Positions 31,371 to 42,282 of a stretch of 64,000 nucleotides of DNA are shown here, piece after piece (the stretch's first letter is position 1; each line of letters starts with the position of its first letter). The DNA is from Nilaparvata lugens. Its lineage: Eukaryota; Arthropoda; Insecta; Hemiptera; Delphacidae. Both the position numbers and the translations under genes were made by a program. The notes under the pieces are model-generated. The model worked only from the letters and a program-made list of their open reading frames with translations, was not told the DNA's origin and searched no databases. The stretch spans positions 6,445,986-6,509,985 of the forward strand of contig NC_052511.1 of NCBI RefSeq assembly GCF_014356525.2. The letters run 5' to 3'.

Positions 31371-31815
31371 TGAGTTATCGGCTGAGCCAAATTGAATCGT
31401 AATCGTTGCATGGCATGCTGCAATTCCAATCTCAATGGATCAGGCAAGATACATTAATAATGGATCAGGCACCTAGATGTACTGCAACGCTAGATGTACT
31501 GCGCCAGGCCAATATACACTCGCTGGTCCGTTTATGTAGCGGGCGGTACTTAGTTACTTTGAGGTCACATATCATTTCAGAATGCAGCACGATAATCGAT
31601 ACCGAAATAAATCCTGTCAAATTGGATGCATTCTGTGACAACTCTGACTAGGTATTGGAAAAGTGATCAGACGTTGTAGGGGAAATTATCAGATATACCT
31701 GAAGAGATGATTGATGTATCTCTTGCTCTCACGATATATGATCGTTTTATGACCTTTTCCTTCTATCACGAATGAATGAGAACAGCTGGATATTGTCAAA
31801 ACCACAACTTTATTC
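31371..31815. other. Stretch with an unassigned 81-codon frame
   Basis: The forward frame at 31406-31651 begins MHGMLQFQSQWIRQDTL. I recognise no domain, and it has no promoter or splice context that supports it. Confidence 0.3.
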
Positions 31816-32387
31816 ACTAGTAGTTCTGTGAACAGTAGACCTCATGCAGTATTCTCATCCACAAGTACCTGATTGAAACTATAGACCTTATGGAAATACA
31901 GCAATAAGGTGCGTACAGATTTACGCGCCGCGAACATGTGCAATTCACTTTTAATCAGCTGATGCCAAGCTTTTTATATATGTATCTTACCGTTTCCGTA
32001 AAAATACAGATATAGTCAGCTGATTGAAAGTGAATTGCTCATGTTTGCGGCGCGTATATCTGTACGCACCTATAGACTGGCTTCTCCATAATCACTTGTC
32101 AGCTGATTTATGATGAATAATTCTATAGTCTGATTTTTACTCCAATATTGGCGTAAGAAGGAGGCTCCTTTTTCCTTTTATATTATCCTTAAAATGCAAA
32201 ATTCCAAAAACCTTGCACGTCGACGCGAAATTAAAAAAGGAACATACCTGTCAAATTCCATGAAAATCTATTACCGCGTTTCGCCGTAAATGGGCAACAT
32301 ATAAACATTGAAACATTTAAACATCTAAACATTAAGAGAAATGCCAAACCGTCAACTTGAATCTTAGACCTCACTTCGCTCGGTCAA
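31816..32387 (+). mobile_element. Element X copy D, hosting a MITE
   Basis: Starts ACTAGTAGTTCTGTGAACAG and ends CTTCGCTCGGTCAA. Removing the nested 165-bp MITE and its 3-bp ATA duplication restores the usual AATACAGCAATAGACTGGCT of other copies, leaving about 404 bp. Confidence 0.9.
31907..32071. mobile_element. 165-bp PIF/Harbinger-like MITE inside element X, ATA target
   Basis: AGGTGCGTACAGATTTACGC to ATATCTGTACGCACCT, flanked by ATA on both sides. The empty site is known from other element X copies (GCAATAGACTGG), so the 3-bp duplication is directly shown by comparison within the window. Confidence 0.95.
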
Positions 32388-32529
32388 ATAACACAATTTT
32401 AGTTACTTGTTTATTTTGTTAAATCATTATTATTATTATCCAGTACAGTTCGTTTTCTATGGTAGTTTTAACTCTGTCTCATCGCAGTTTTGACAATATC
32501 AAGTTGTTTTCATTGAGGTTGATGTTTGA

Positions 32530-32834
32530 GATTGAGTGGTTGATTGATTGATTGATTGCGTACTTTATTTATGTAGATTACAATATATACTGGCTTATAC
32601 ACTTATATACAATAGCTTACAATACAGCAAAATTATAGATGAATTTACATAATATAGACTAAGAAAATAATTATTGAACTGTATATGATATGAAAAAGCA
32701 ATTTGTAATATAATAACTATAGATAATAATCATATTGTTATGCATCTACATAAATTGGCGGAGCTTTGGACATTTCAATGTCCATTCTTCGGAAAAAATA
32801 TTTAAAAATATCCCCACTAACTCTCTACCAAAAG
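32530..32834 (-). mobile_element. LINE-like tail L3, copy 2
   Basis: Begins with ATTGATTGATTGATTG, then CGTACTTTATTTATGTAGAT, and ends CCACTAACTCTCTACC. The following AAAAGTGGTAGAG forms a small hairpin with the end. Confidence 0.7.
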
Positions 32835-33424
32835 TGGTAGAGAGGACTAGAAAGTCCTCACTTCGCCTAATAGAGAATTTTTTCATTCAATTCCAGTTTC
32901 GATATCTACGACAATACATCCCAAAATCCCACAATATCCCACTTCAAAAAATTAAGGAGAGTTTTTATTTCAGTATTGATGAATATTGTCGTGTTGCATT
33001 CTAACATGATTAACTGCCTCTTTAGATCTCCAACTACGGAGAAAATTACTTCTACTCGTCATTCGCGACTCCCTCACTACAGTTTACTTTATTGCCATCA
33101 AATTCCGATCCATTCAGTATCATTGAATATACTATATTAGTATCAAAATCTTGAATTTTTAACCAGTAATCATAAGCTTTTTGATCATGGTTTGGTTGAT
33201 TCACAAAAAACATCCTAATCGAATATACAGTTCAGTAGAACTAAACAGTCAGTAGAGATCAGCGATCATAAGAGGTGGAAGTCATAAAATTGAACCAATA
33301 AAACTAATCTATTCAGTTGAACACTTGAACCATAAAATCTATCTACAGTAGTTTATCGATCACACAATAGGACTCAGATAGCGTCACAGATGACAAAAAT
33401 ATTGCATGAAGTTTACAACCATCT
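32835..33424. other. Stretch, no gene recognised
   Basis: An 89-codon frame at 32735-33004 starts inside the L3 tail and has no recognised domain. Confidence 0.4.
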
Positions 33425-33790
33425 TTTCAGACCTACAAGAATATGAGTGGAGAGAGATGGAGTTATGAGCAAGACATGAACTGGAAAGAGATGAAGTAAT
33501 GATAAGAGATATGTATTGGAGAGAGATGGACCAACAACCAAGTGATGAGCTAAAGAGAGATGAAGTAATGATAAGAGATGCATTGAAGAGAGATGGATCA
33601 ATGAGCAAGACATGAACTGGAGAGAGATGAAGTAGTGATAAGTGATATGTTTTGAAGAGAGATGGATCAACAAGCAAGAGAGCTGAAGAGAGATGAGCCT
33701 ATGATCAAGAGATGCATTGAAGAGAGATGAGCCCTATGATCAAGAGATGCATTGAAGAGAGATGAGCCTATTATCAAGAGATGCAAAAAG
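33425..33790. repeat. 34-35-bp minisatellite, left part
   Basis: Units such as CAAGAGATGCATTGAAGAGA followed by GATGAGCCTATGAT recur at 34-35-bp spacing, with variants. The array continues at 34409-34678 after a LINE insertion. Confidence 0.9.
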
Positions 33791-34408
33791 ATCACTCCTC
33801 TACATACTTCCTAAATTATTTAATGAATTGCCTCTGAATATTCGAGATTATTCAAAAAGCGATGTTCTTAGCTATGTAATAAATAACAATAACCTCATAT
33901 AAAGAAACAGCTAGCAGAGATTTTGCTGGTGCATTAATTTTATTGAATCACTGCCGCCAGTCACAGCGACCACTTATAATTATTTCTTGAAATTTAACTT
34001 TCATTTCTAAATTTTTTTCCCCCATGTATGTTTATTATAATTTTGTTTTCATGAATAGTGAATACTCATTTTTCATGATTTATGATTTGATTTGATTGAT
34101 ATTTTTCTTCTACTTGAGTAGTTTATCGAATTTCTTTTCTTAAATTTTATTATTCTAGATCCTAGATAAGTTTACCTTCCTCACCACGATCCTTCCTTTA
34201 CATCGTCTTCTTACTTCCCAACTTCCCTTTGCATGCAAAAAATTTTTTTTCTCTTCCTCTTATCAAATTTGTTAATTTTGTTTCTTTGTAATGTACGATT
34301 CTATAATTTACCATGTATACTTATATGGGCACCTACTGAAAAACCTTCGGGTTTAGTGGGACCTCCAATGTAAATATTTTGTTCAATAAAACTTGATTGA
34401 CTGATTGA
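33791..34408 (+). pseudogene. 5'-truncated LINE inserted in the minisatellite
   Basis: The first ~90 bases can be read as ILPKLFNELPLNIRDYSKS, typical of the extreme C-terminus of a non-LTR retrotransposon polyprotein, just after the reverse transcriptase domain. A long 3' untranslated region follows, with CTTCGGGTTTAGTGGGACCT, then AATAAAACTTGATTGACTGA and a TGAT-rich tail. GATGC abuts both sides and may be a short target duplication. Everything upstream of the C-terminus is missing, so the copy cannot move on its own. The clade is probably Jockey or CR1-like, by overall pattern only. Confidence 0.75.
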
Positions 34409-34678
34409 TGCATTGAAAGAGATTAACCTATTGGCAAGAGATTAATTGAAGAGGGATGGACCAACAAGCGAGAGATGAGCTGAAGAGAAATAAGCCTATG
34501 ATCAAGAGATGCATTGAAAAGAGATGTACCTATGAGCAAGAGATGCATTGAAGAGAGATGAAGCATTGAGCAAGACATGAGCTGTGGAGAGATGAGCCTA
34601 TGATCAAGAGATGAATTGAAGAGAGACGTACCTATGAGCAAGAGATGCACAGAAAGGAGATGAACCAATGACAAAGAT
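34409..34678. repeat. 34-35-bp minisatellite, right part
   Basis: Continues the array of 33425-33790 (CAAGAGATGCATTGAAAAGA and GATGTACCTATGAG-like units). The short reverse frames are repeat products. Confidence 0.9.
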
Positions 34679-35715
34679 ATGAACTCAAAAAAGATGAACG
34701 AATCATTCAGCAGCCAGGAAGCTTACACACATTTCGCCAGCGCTGGAATTCTATCAAATTCGTCCAGGATGGAAAACGAACGAACGGACATCGTCGAATT
34801 TCGCAGGAGTAGGAATCAGAAAGAAATACCAACAAGTGATCTGCTTGCTTCTGCCAATTGACCCCGTTCTCCTGGATGAATCCCACCCAATTTCATCTTC
34901 TGCTTCTTCTCCACTCACCGTTTCCGGAATTCCAATTTTGCTCTCGACTCACGAGAATAAACTACTTGTGGGGTGATGACATTGAGGAGGTGATGCTCAG
35001 GGAGGAGGATGCGGAGGAGGAGGGGTCTGTCGACACACAATACTGTTTTGGCCCCCCCCCCCCCTGGATGGACAGAGACTGGCCTTGCACTACTGTCGAA
35101 ACCTGACGGCGGAAAATCAAGAAGGATAGTGAATACCTTTATACTATCCCTATCCTTGGGCGGAAACAAGTCAACAAGTCACGAACGTCTGTCGCTCTCA
35201 ATGAAATTCCGAGCTGCATCCAAACAACAACAGTGTGATGTTTACGGTAGTTGATTGATCTAGAACTCGTCTCCTACAAGAATCTTCTGGGATAATTGCA
35301 AATTGATTCCAGTTTTTTGGAAAAACTCATCTGTGGAAATAGGCTAGTGGGCCGATTAGTTTGGAGTTTTGTTACAGTGTCATTGTAAAATTGAATTGTG
35401 GAAGACTACTGTCTGATATTCATTCCTGGTTTGAAATATAATTATGAATATGTTTTTGTAATATTGTACATGATCTTAATGACAATGTCAAGCTCAATCA
35501 ACGAGATTGACAATAGATTTATTAGAAGGTTTTTGAAAAAATATCAATGTGTAATAATTTTGATATGCTGGTTAAGATTGGGTGGACTTCTAGTCCCTCC
35601 TGGTTTCTAGAACACTTATTACATGAAATCTATCCCAAATCTATAGTTTCAATGTTCCTAGAGAATTGCCTTAGTATTTTACAGAGTTTCAGGCTTGAAA
35701 TGACCTATACTATAG
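34679..35715. other. Apparently single-copy stretch, no gene recognised
   Basis: This kilobase shows no match to the repeats elsewhere in the window and has more balanced base composition at 34680-35230. Short frames lie at 34679-34861, 34858-35106 and 35009-35254, the second with an acidic segment EEVMLREEDAEEEGS. None is recognised. A run of about 13 C occurs near 35054. A real exon or UTR is possible but unsupported. The last 10 bases (35706-35715) are the target duplication of the next SINE. Confidence 0.35.
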
Positions 35716-35904
35716 TAATAATAATAATGATATATCGTGTGACCTGGCTGGCTCAGGTCTGGTGTCAGAGTTTTCAGGTCGCAACTGATCAATTTCAGGG
35801 CCTCTGACATGACCTAACGAATGCTTTTCAGGCAGCCGGGACCGACGGATTAACGTGTCCATCCGAATCACGGGAGTGGCCCGAGATAAACAACATAAAT
35901 ACTA
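35716..35904 (-). mobile_element. SINE, 5'-truncated, reverse, with 10-bp target duplication
   Basis: In reverse it matches the non-tRNA part of the SINE at 6851: CACTCCCGTGATTCGGATGG, CGTCGGTCCCGGCTGCC, TTAGGTCATGTCAGAGGCCC and GGTCACACGATAT with an ATT-type tail. TATACTATAG occurs at 35706-35715 and 35905-35914, a perfect duplication. The tRNA-like head with A and B boxes is missing, so it would not be transcribed from its own promoter. Confidence 0.85.
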
Positions 35905-35912
35905 TATACTAT

Positions 35913-36668
35913 AGTGAGCTCCACGTTATAATGACAGTGTTTGATTAACGATTGTATTGGTATCCTTGTCTATCATTCAACAAAGCGGATAACGCTCTCT
36001 CTTTCTCGCTTTGATCTGTTGCCAGATAGTTTTTAACAATGTAGAAATATAATTAATTGACAACATAATCTTGATTATGGAAATCCATTTTGAAATCATT
36101 GAAAAATACAATTTCTTGCTTGATAAAATGTAATTGATAATTTTAATCGAGAATAAACAGTTAATACATAGAGTATTAACTATAATACATATGTATTACC
36201 ATAGAGTAACAATAACGTAAGACTTATGCTATTTCACAGATGGAATTAGATAGAGAATGCATATTTATTCAAATGCTAATTAATACATAATTATTATTTT
36301 ACGAAAATCCTGAATAAATGCTGTAAATCACCTCGAAGACTTCTGCCACTGCAAATACTTCGAGGACTTCGAATACTGATACTGCGAAGACTTCCCGGGC
36401 TGGCAACTTATTTTTGGATAGTAGTTCTCATCGAATTTCCATCTAGCTGTTAACCCTGTTGTCAATGTCTGCAGTATCAGAAGTCTTCAGGGTGATTTGC
36501 AGCATTTATTTAGGATTTTCGTTAAATAATAATTACTTATGCTATTGTTTATCTATGATATTACATCAATAAACCGGTATCAGTTACCCTCTATAGAAGG
36601 CATTGACAAGACAGAGGATTGGCAACGTTGTTCTTCTATCTTTCTCCACAAAGTAGACTTCACTATAA
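35913..36668. mobile_element. MITE-A, long version
   Basis: The left end TGAGCTCCACGTTATAATG and the right end with CGTTGTTCTTCTATCTTTCT and AAGTAGACTTCACTATAAGG match MITE-A termini. The interior is longer than in the 350-bp copies and contains the LINE-like tail at 36431-36533, so part of the size is a nested insertion. Confidence 0.65.
36431..36533 (+). mobile_element. LINE-like 3' tail nested in MITE-A
   Basis: TCGAATTTCCATCTAGCTGT to GTTAAATAATAATTA; same family as 21460-21565 and 46389-46500. Confidence 0.6.
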
Positions 36669-36763
36669 GGCATAATTATGTGTGGAGCATTTACATTTTC
36701 AAATACCATTAAGGCCTGAATTAATAAGGCAATAATTTAATTATCAATATTGGAACAGTATGA

Positions 36764-37169
36764 TTGACCGAACGAAGTGAGGTCTAGGATTCAAGTCGAC
36801 GGTTTGACATTTCTCTTGATGTTTGAATGTTTATATGCTTATATTGCGCATTTACGGCGAAACGCAGTAATAGATTTTCATGAAATTTGACAGGTATGTT
36901 CCTTTTTTAATTGTGCGTCGACGTATATACAAGGTTTTTGGAAATTTTACTTTCCAACGATAATATCAAAGGAAAAAGGAGCCTCCTTCATACGCCAATT
37001 TCAGAGTAAAAATCAGTCTAGAATTATTCATTATAAATCAGCTGACAAGTGATTACACAGATGTGTGGAGAAGCCAGTCTATTGCTTTATTTCCATAAGG
37101 TCCATGGTTTCAATCCGGTACTTGTGGATGAGAATACTGCGTGAGGTCTACTGTTCACAGAACTACTAG
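36764..37169 (-). mobile_element. Element X copy E with 21-bp direct repeats
   Basis: A compact copy of about 406 bp in reverse orientation, from TTGACCGAACGAAGTGAGGT to AGAACTACTAG. TTATCAATATTGGAACAGTA at 36741-36761 and TTATCAATACTGGAACAGTA at 37170-37190 flank it, 21 bp with one mismatch. No reading frame, A/B boxes or terminal inverted repeats are evident, so the class is unknown. Confidence 0.9.
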
Positions 37170-37190
37170 TTATCAATACTGGAACAGTAT

Positions 37191-37639
37191 AATATCCTAC
37201 TGGAACTTATAGAATAATATCCTTATCTCTTCCAAGTTTCATCATATGAACAACCATATTATACTCTCAACCAATCCATCACCACCTTTTCAAAACACCA
37301 CCACAAGTCGTTCCAAAATCGTTATTCAAATTCACCAGATGTTCGGAATATGATTACCACAGCCATCAGAATAGCAAACTTGAGTTGATGCTGTCTAGAG
37401 GCGGAAAGGCCATTGAATGAAAATGGATCCATCCATTTCCGAAACCCTGGAGCCCCTTGTATCTCTTTGAAACACACACTATCTCCCAAGTTCCACAACA
37501 GGTGGGGTGAGATGACAGGGGGTCTCAACTTTCTGCCCTAGATAAAATTCATTGAAAGCTTTCTTCACGCTGTTGAAAAAGGTTTAATGCAGTCAGGCTC
37601 CGATCCTTCAGCATTATCTCTGGCTTGAGGTTATGGGTG
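37191..37639. other. Apparently single-copy stretch, no gene recognised
   Basis: A 68-codon reverse frame at 37322-37528 has no recognised domain. No repeat relationship to the rest of the window was seen. Confidence 0.35.
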
Positions 37640-37886
37640 AGCTACACACGGACAGTATATCTGTAGTTTAATATATAGGATATATATATATCTGTAAATA
37701 GGGATGAGCTCACACGTATCATATCTATAGTTTGTGATTATATAGGAAAGAGCTCACATAATCATATTATATTATATCTATAGAGCTTATCTAATATCTA
37801 TAGTTTGTGATCGGGGATGCGCTGTACATGGAAACATATATCTCAAGTATATAATTATATAGGTATGAGGTCACACATATCTTCTA
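37640..37886. repeat. Degenerate tandem repeat around a Helitron-like insertion, left part
   Basis: Blocks ATATCTATAGTTTGTGATTA and AGAGCTCACA recur at irregular 50-65-bp spacing. The array continues at 38539-38850. Confidence 0.75.
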
Positions 37887-38538
37887 TCTATATATATATA
37901 AAAGCGAAATGGCACTCACTCACTGACTGACTGACTCACTCACTCACTCGCAGAACTAAAAATCCACCGGACCAAAAACGTTCAAATTTGGTAGGTATGT
38001 TCAGTTGGCCCTTTAGAGGCGCACTAAGTAATCTTTTGGTAATATATTAACTCCATGGGTGGTTTTTAAGGGTTTAAAGTTCGTCTTTTAGCATGTATAT
38101 TCTTCCTCTTCTCTTAATTATAATTGAAAAATGTCCATACCATATGTTAATATAGAACTATAATCTAGAGATAGTACCTCTTCGAAACTGTTGTTAACTG
38201 GTAACTAAATTAATAATTTTGTCAGGTTGGCATTAAGTTGAGTTGACTTTGTTAGGTTGGCACCAAGTTGCAGATTGAAATGCATTTATCGCGGAAAAAT
38301 TGATTGGGCACTGCTACTTCAATCAGAGCTATTCCTGGGAATATTATATTACTAGCCGTCAGGCTCGCTTCGCTTGCCATATCTGTTTAGCCAGACGTTT
38401 AGTCTGGACCCCCGACTGGATCGTCCTAACATATGATAAAAATGCAGGCGAGCGAAGCGAGACGATCCAGTCGGGGGTCCAGGGGGCGGAGCTCCTTGGC
38501 TAGACGGATATGGCGAGCGAAGCGAGCCTGACGGCTAG
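37887..38538 (+). mobile_element. Non-autonomous Helitron-like element, copy 1
   Basis: Begins TCTATATATATATAAAAGCG and ends GCCTGACGGCTAG, with A on the left and T on the right, so it sits in an AT dinucleotide without a target duplication. The 5'-TC, 3'-CTAG and A/T insertion site are classical Helitron signs. The last 187 bp begin CTAGCCGTCAGGCTCGCTTC and are nearly the reverse complement of the end. No Rep/helicase frame is present. Copy 2 lies at 51645-52273. It would need an autonomous partner. Confidence 0.75.
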
Positions 38539-38850
38539 TTATATCTATAGTTATGATCAGGTGATGCGCTGTACATGGAGACATATATCTATAGTTTGTG
38601 ACTATATAAGTAAGAGCTCACACTTATATCTTGATTAAACGATTATATAGGTATGAGGTCACACATTTTATATCTATATTCATGTTCAGGGGATGCGTTG
38701 TACAAGGACAAATATATCTATAGTTTGTGATCGTATAGAAATTAGCTCACACACCTATACATTATATCTATTATATCTATATTCATGTTCAGAGGATGAG
38801 CTGTTCATGGAAACATATACCTATAGTTTGTGATCGTATAAGTGGCGGGA
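38539..38850. repeat. Degenerate tandem repeat, right part
   Basis: Same units as 37640-37886 (ATATCTATAGTTTGTGAYTA and GAGCTCACAC). This shows that the Helitron-like element landed within a pre-existing array. Confidence 0.75.
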
Positions 38851-39286
38851 AAACTTGGTTTCATGTATATTATAAGTGTCAAAGGTGATGGATGGCTAAA
38901 ATGAATACTGTTGGAAATAATGCTGATGTGGCGAGAGTATGGCGGTGGTGGGGGGCTTGAACCATCCTGGGACCATCTGAGAGTGGTTTGGCACCTCCAT
39001 GATAAGTGGCAAAGTTTCAAAGTGAAAGTGAAGACAATGTTCTTGAAGAGATGTTGATGATGATTATAGTTAGTTGTTGGAGGATGGAGATCTTCCATTA
39101 TTTGTAGCTGTGACATAGTGTCAAAACTTGGCAATTAGAGGGGTGTATTGATGAAGTAGTGTTGTTTAGCCTATCAGCAGTTGGAACTGGTATCATCCAT
39201 TATTGATAGGGTGTATGATGAACAAAGCAATCATCTTTTGTGATCGTCTGTGATAAAAATTCATTTATTTTGTAAAACTACTCAAA
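38851..39286. other. Stretch, no gene recognised
   Basis: A 109-codon reverse frame at 38805-39134 includes PPPPPYS and has no recognised domain. It begins within the tandem repeat, which argues against a gene. Confidence 0.35.
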
Positions 39287-39936
39287 AAAATCTGGTGTGG
39301 CGCACTCACACAACTTTCCTTGCTGTTATAAAAATTGATCACCTGACGCTAGTGTACCCTCGCATCTCAAGTCTACTATTCAAAGATCTGAGCCAGCTGG
39401 TGACAGGACAATAACGCTGGAGACACACGAAGTCTGCTATCTCTTCATAGTGAATCATTTAATAGAATCAACAGTTGTCAACAGTTTGCTATTGGATAAT
39501 CAATCACATTTTCTCGAATTTCGAGCTTACTTTCAATTTTAGGTAAAAATGTTACTGAACATTAATTGTAGAGATTTTCATGCTCAATCGTTTCCACTTG
39601 AATTTTTTTGTATCTGCCTGACAATTGTGAATCCAAAATCAAACTTTGCATGGATGGGGCGGAGCTCCTAAAATTTTTACAGATATGGGACTAGTGGCAG
39701 TTGATAGAGATTATCAATGACTATTTTAGGTATAAATTTGATCAAAATCGTTGGAGTCGTTTACGAGATAATCGCGAAAAACCCTGTTTTTGACAACATT
39801 TTCGTAATTTTAGCCGTCATCTTGGATTGCATTTGATCGAAATTGTTCGTGTCGGATCCTTAGGTAGTAAGGACCTTAAGTTCCAAATTTAAAGTCATTC
39901 CGTTGATTGGGAGATGAGACGCACATACACCAATAC

Positions 39937-40016
<80 letters not shown>

Positions 40017-40173
40017 ACACACACACACACACACCATACAGACCAATACACAAAAATCACTTTTTTGGATTCAAGGGACCATGAAACGTATAGAAATTTA
40101 GAAATTGGGGTACCTTAATTTTTTTGGAAAGCAATACTTTCCTTACCTATGGTAATAGGGCAAGGAAAGTAAA
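39287..40173 (+). mobile_element. 0.9-kb (CA)n element, copy 1
   Basis: Starts AAATCTGGTGTGGCGCACTC, includes ACTTTCCTTGCTGTTAT near the left and ends GGTAATAGGGCAAGGAAAGT, giving short inverted ends ACTTTCCTTGCC/GGCAAGGAAAGT. A (CA)n tract lies two thirds along (39941-40034). Further copies: 53569-54236 (reverse, partial), 54606-55522, 57877-59624 (reverse) and 60897-61246 (partial). No coding region is visible. The class is unknown, most likely a non-autonomous DNA element. Confidence 0.8.
39941..40034. repeat. (CA)n microsatellite
   Basis: A nearly pure CA run of about 90 bp. The T,H-only and V,C-only frames across it are artefacts. Confidence 0.95.
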
Positions 40174-40396
40174 AATGGCACTACCGTCAAAGAACAACTT
40201 GTGCGCCGGCAGTGAGTTCGATCAACTAGGTATAGCAAACATGTCGATAGAAAGAAAATAGAGCTTATTCAAACCACAAAAATATTAAATAAAACTACGG
40301 AAACTAGGTGACTTCTCAATCTTTACAAACGATAAGATAAAGTAACAAAATTACAAGCAAATGACAAATTCAAAAGACTGAAAAAAGGTAGCTATG

Positions 40397-41329
40397 ACTA
40401 GTAGTTCTGTAAACAGTAGACCTCACGCAGTATTCTCATCCACAAGTACCTGATGTCAACTGTTTTAAATGTTAACAAAATCAGTTCACGTTTGAATTTT
40501 TATTCCATAATTTATTAATATTTATGTTAATTTAAACAATGAATAGAATATATTTCTATTCCAGAATTCATATAATATTTATCCAGTTCCGTGATAATCT
40601 TTCCATCTAATGGAAATTAATTTTTTTCAATAAAAAAAATCATAATTTCTTCAGCATTATTTAGTTCATTTGATTATTTTTAATCACCTATTAAATTAGT
40701 TTTTTCGAATGTGAGAATATTGATACTGATGGACACGCATAATAATACCATGACTGCAAAACAAAATATTGAAACCAGAGAACTTAAAGCTGCGATTGGA
40801 CCACTTTTATTAACAAAATGTTGATAACTCAATCCTTTTAGATTTATTAGATTGAACATAACTTATCATACACATGATGATACACATGTGTTTGTCAACT
40901 TGCGTTCAATCTAATAGAATCTATAAGGATTAAGTTATTAACATTTTGTTAATAACTTTGGTGTAATCCTCTTCAAGGTCTTTGATTGAAACTATAGACC
41001 TTATACAAATACAGTAATAGACTGGCTTCTCCACACATCTGTGTAATTACTTCACAGCTGATTTATGATGAATAAATCTATAGTCTGATTTTTACTCTAA
41101 TATTGGCGTATGAAGGAGGCTCCTTTTTCCTTTTATACTATCCTTGTAATTCAAAATTTCCAAAAACCTTGTATATACGTCGACGCGAAATTTAGAAAGA
41201 CATACCTGTCAAATTTCATGAAAATCTATTACCGAGTTTCGCCGTAAATGCGCAACATAAAAACATTTAAACATTAAGAGAAATGCCAAACCGTCGACTT
41301 GAATCTTAGACCTCACTTCGTTCGGTCAA
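40397..41329 (+). mobile_element. Element X copy F, split by an insertion
   Basis: The first 57 bases (40397-40453, from ACTAGTAGTTCTGTAAACAG) and the remainder (40983-41329, to TTCGTTCGGTCAA) are separated by about 530 bases of other sequence that contains the hairpin at 40807-40954. Some inner blocks are shortened compared with other copies. Confidence 0.8.
40807..40954. repeat. Hairpin inside the insertion in element X
   Basis: TTATTAACAAAATGTTGATA pairs with TTATTAACATTTTGTTAATAA, and TTAGATTGAAC with GTTCAATCTAA. The arms are about 55 bp. A block of the loop resembles the inverted repeat at 279-383. Confidence 0.8.
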
Positions 41330-41371
41330 CAAATAATTTTTAAGATAATATATAATTGAAACCTCAAGACT

Positions 41372-41510
41372 TGACCTATTTCGGACTATGTGTTATCTAA
41401 ATTTGGGAGAGGAATAGCACAAGGCTACCTTATTTTCCCTCTCCCTATCACTTTGATAAGGAATACTTAATTTCGATAATGTAGTGATTGTATAAATGAA
41501 TAAAGAATAA
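41372..41510 (+). mobile_element. LINE-like 3' end fragment with A-rich tail
   Basis: CCTATTTCGGACTATGTGTT, AATTTGGGAGAGGAATAGCA, then TGAATAAAGAATAAAAATGA and an A-rich tail. It is the most complete 3' end of the family seen at 119-235. Confidence 0.6.
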
Positions 41511-42117
41511 AAATGAAAAAAAGAAAAAAGAAAGAAGAAAGTGATCCCCTATCTCACCACCTGATCCACCGGGACTAATGTTAGAAAAATGGCCGGTTCC
41601 AGCCTATTCAGTCTCCACAACAAATGCCCACAAAAACCTAACCAACAAATCATTTCTATGATATCGTAGCTCGACTCACGTGCAATACATTTATTTCTCA
41701 CAGTCGCCGCGGTTAGCGGTATATGTGGATATAATGAATTAGATCCGAACTGTTGCAGTTCTCTTTCTCTCTCTGATCCGAACTGTTACAGTTCTCCCTC
41801 TCACTCTCGCTCATCTGAGGAGCCATCTTTCTGTCACGATAATCGTGATTGGTATCACGGCTGAATTGTGCGGAACGCAATACTATTATTCTACTATTAA
41901 AACTGTACCGGACAATATGATCTATAAATTGTGCGTTATAACGGCACACCGCATATGCCAATTGCACTGGCTACGATCACAATGCAATTTCTATTCACCG
42001 TGCATGTTTAGCTGTGAATGTGAATGTGGCTGGTAATAATCCTGCTTTACTGAATTTCTACGAAACTCCAATGAGTCTGTACAGTTGTGGAGCAGTTCAC
42101 TAACTAATGTTGTCTAA
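41511..42117. other. Stretch, no gene recognised
   Basis: Frames at 41713-41967 (reverse) and 41845-42036 (forward) have no recognised motif. The last ~70 bp resemble a decayed unit of the following 187-bp satellite. Confidence 0.4.
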
Positions 42118-42282
42118 AGTTGCGTACAGATATACGCGCCGCGAACATGAGCAATTCACTTTTAATCAGCTGATGCCAAGCTTTTTATATCTGTATCTTA
42201 CCGTTTATGTAAAAATACAGATATAGTCAGCTGATTAAAAGTGAATTGTTCATGTTTGCGGCGCGTATATCTGTGCGCACCT
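42118..42282. mobile_element. 165-bp PIF/Harbinger-like MITE, TAA target
   Basis: AGTTGCGTACAGATATACGC to ATATCTGTGCGCACCT, flanked by TAA on both sides (42115-42117 and 42283-42285). It is the same length as the copies at 29367 and 31907, and it separates an old satellite unit from the main array. Confidence 0.9.

Noticed and set aside
31406..31651. 81-codon forward frame as a gene
   Set aside because: No recognised domain, no promoter or splice signals, and of a length expected by chance.
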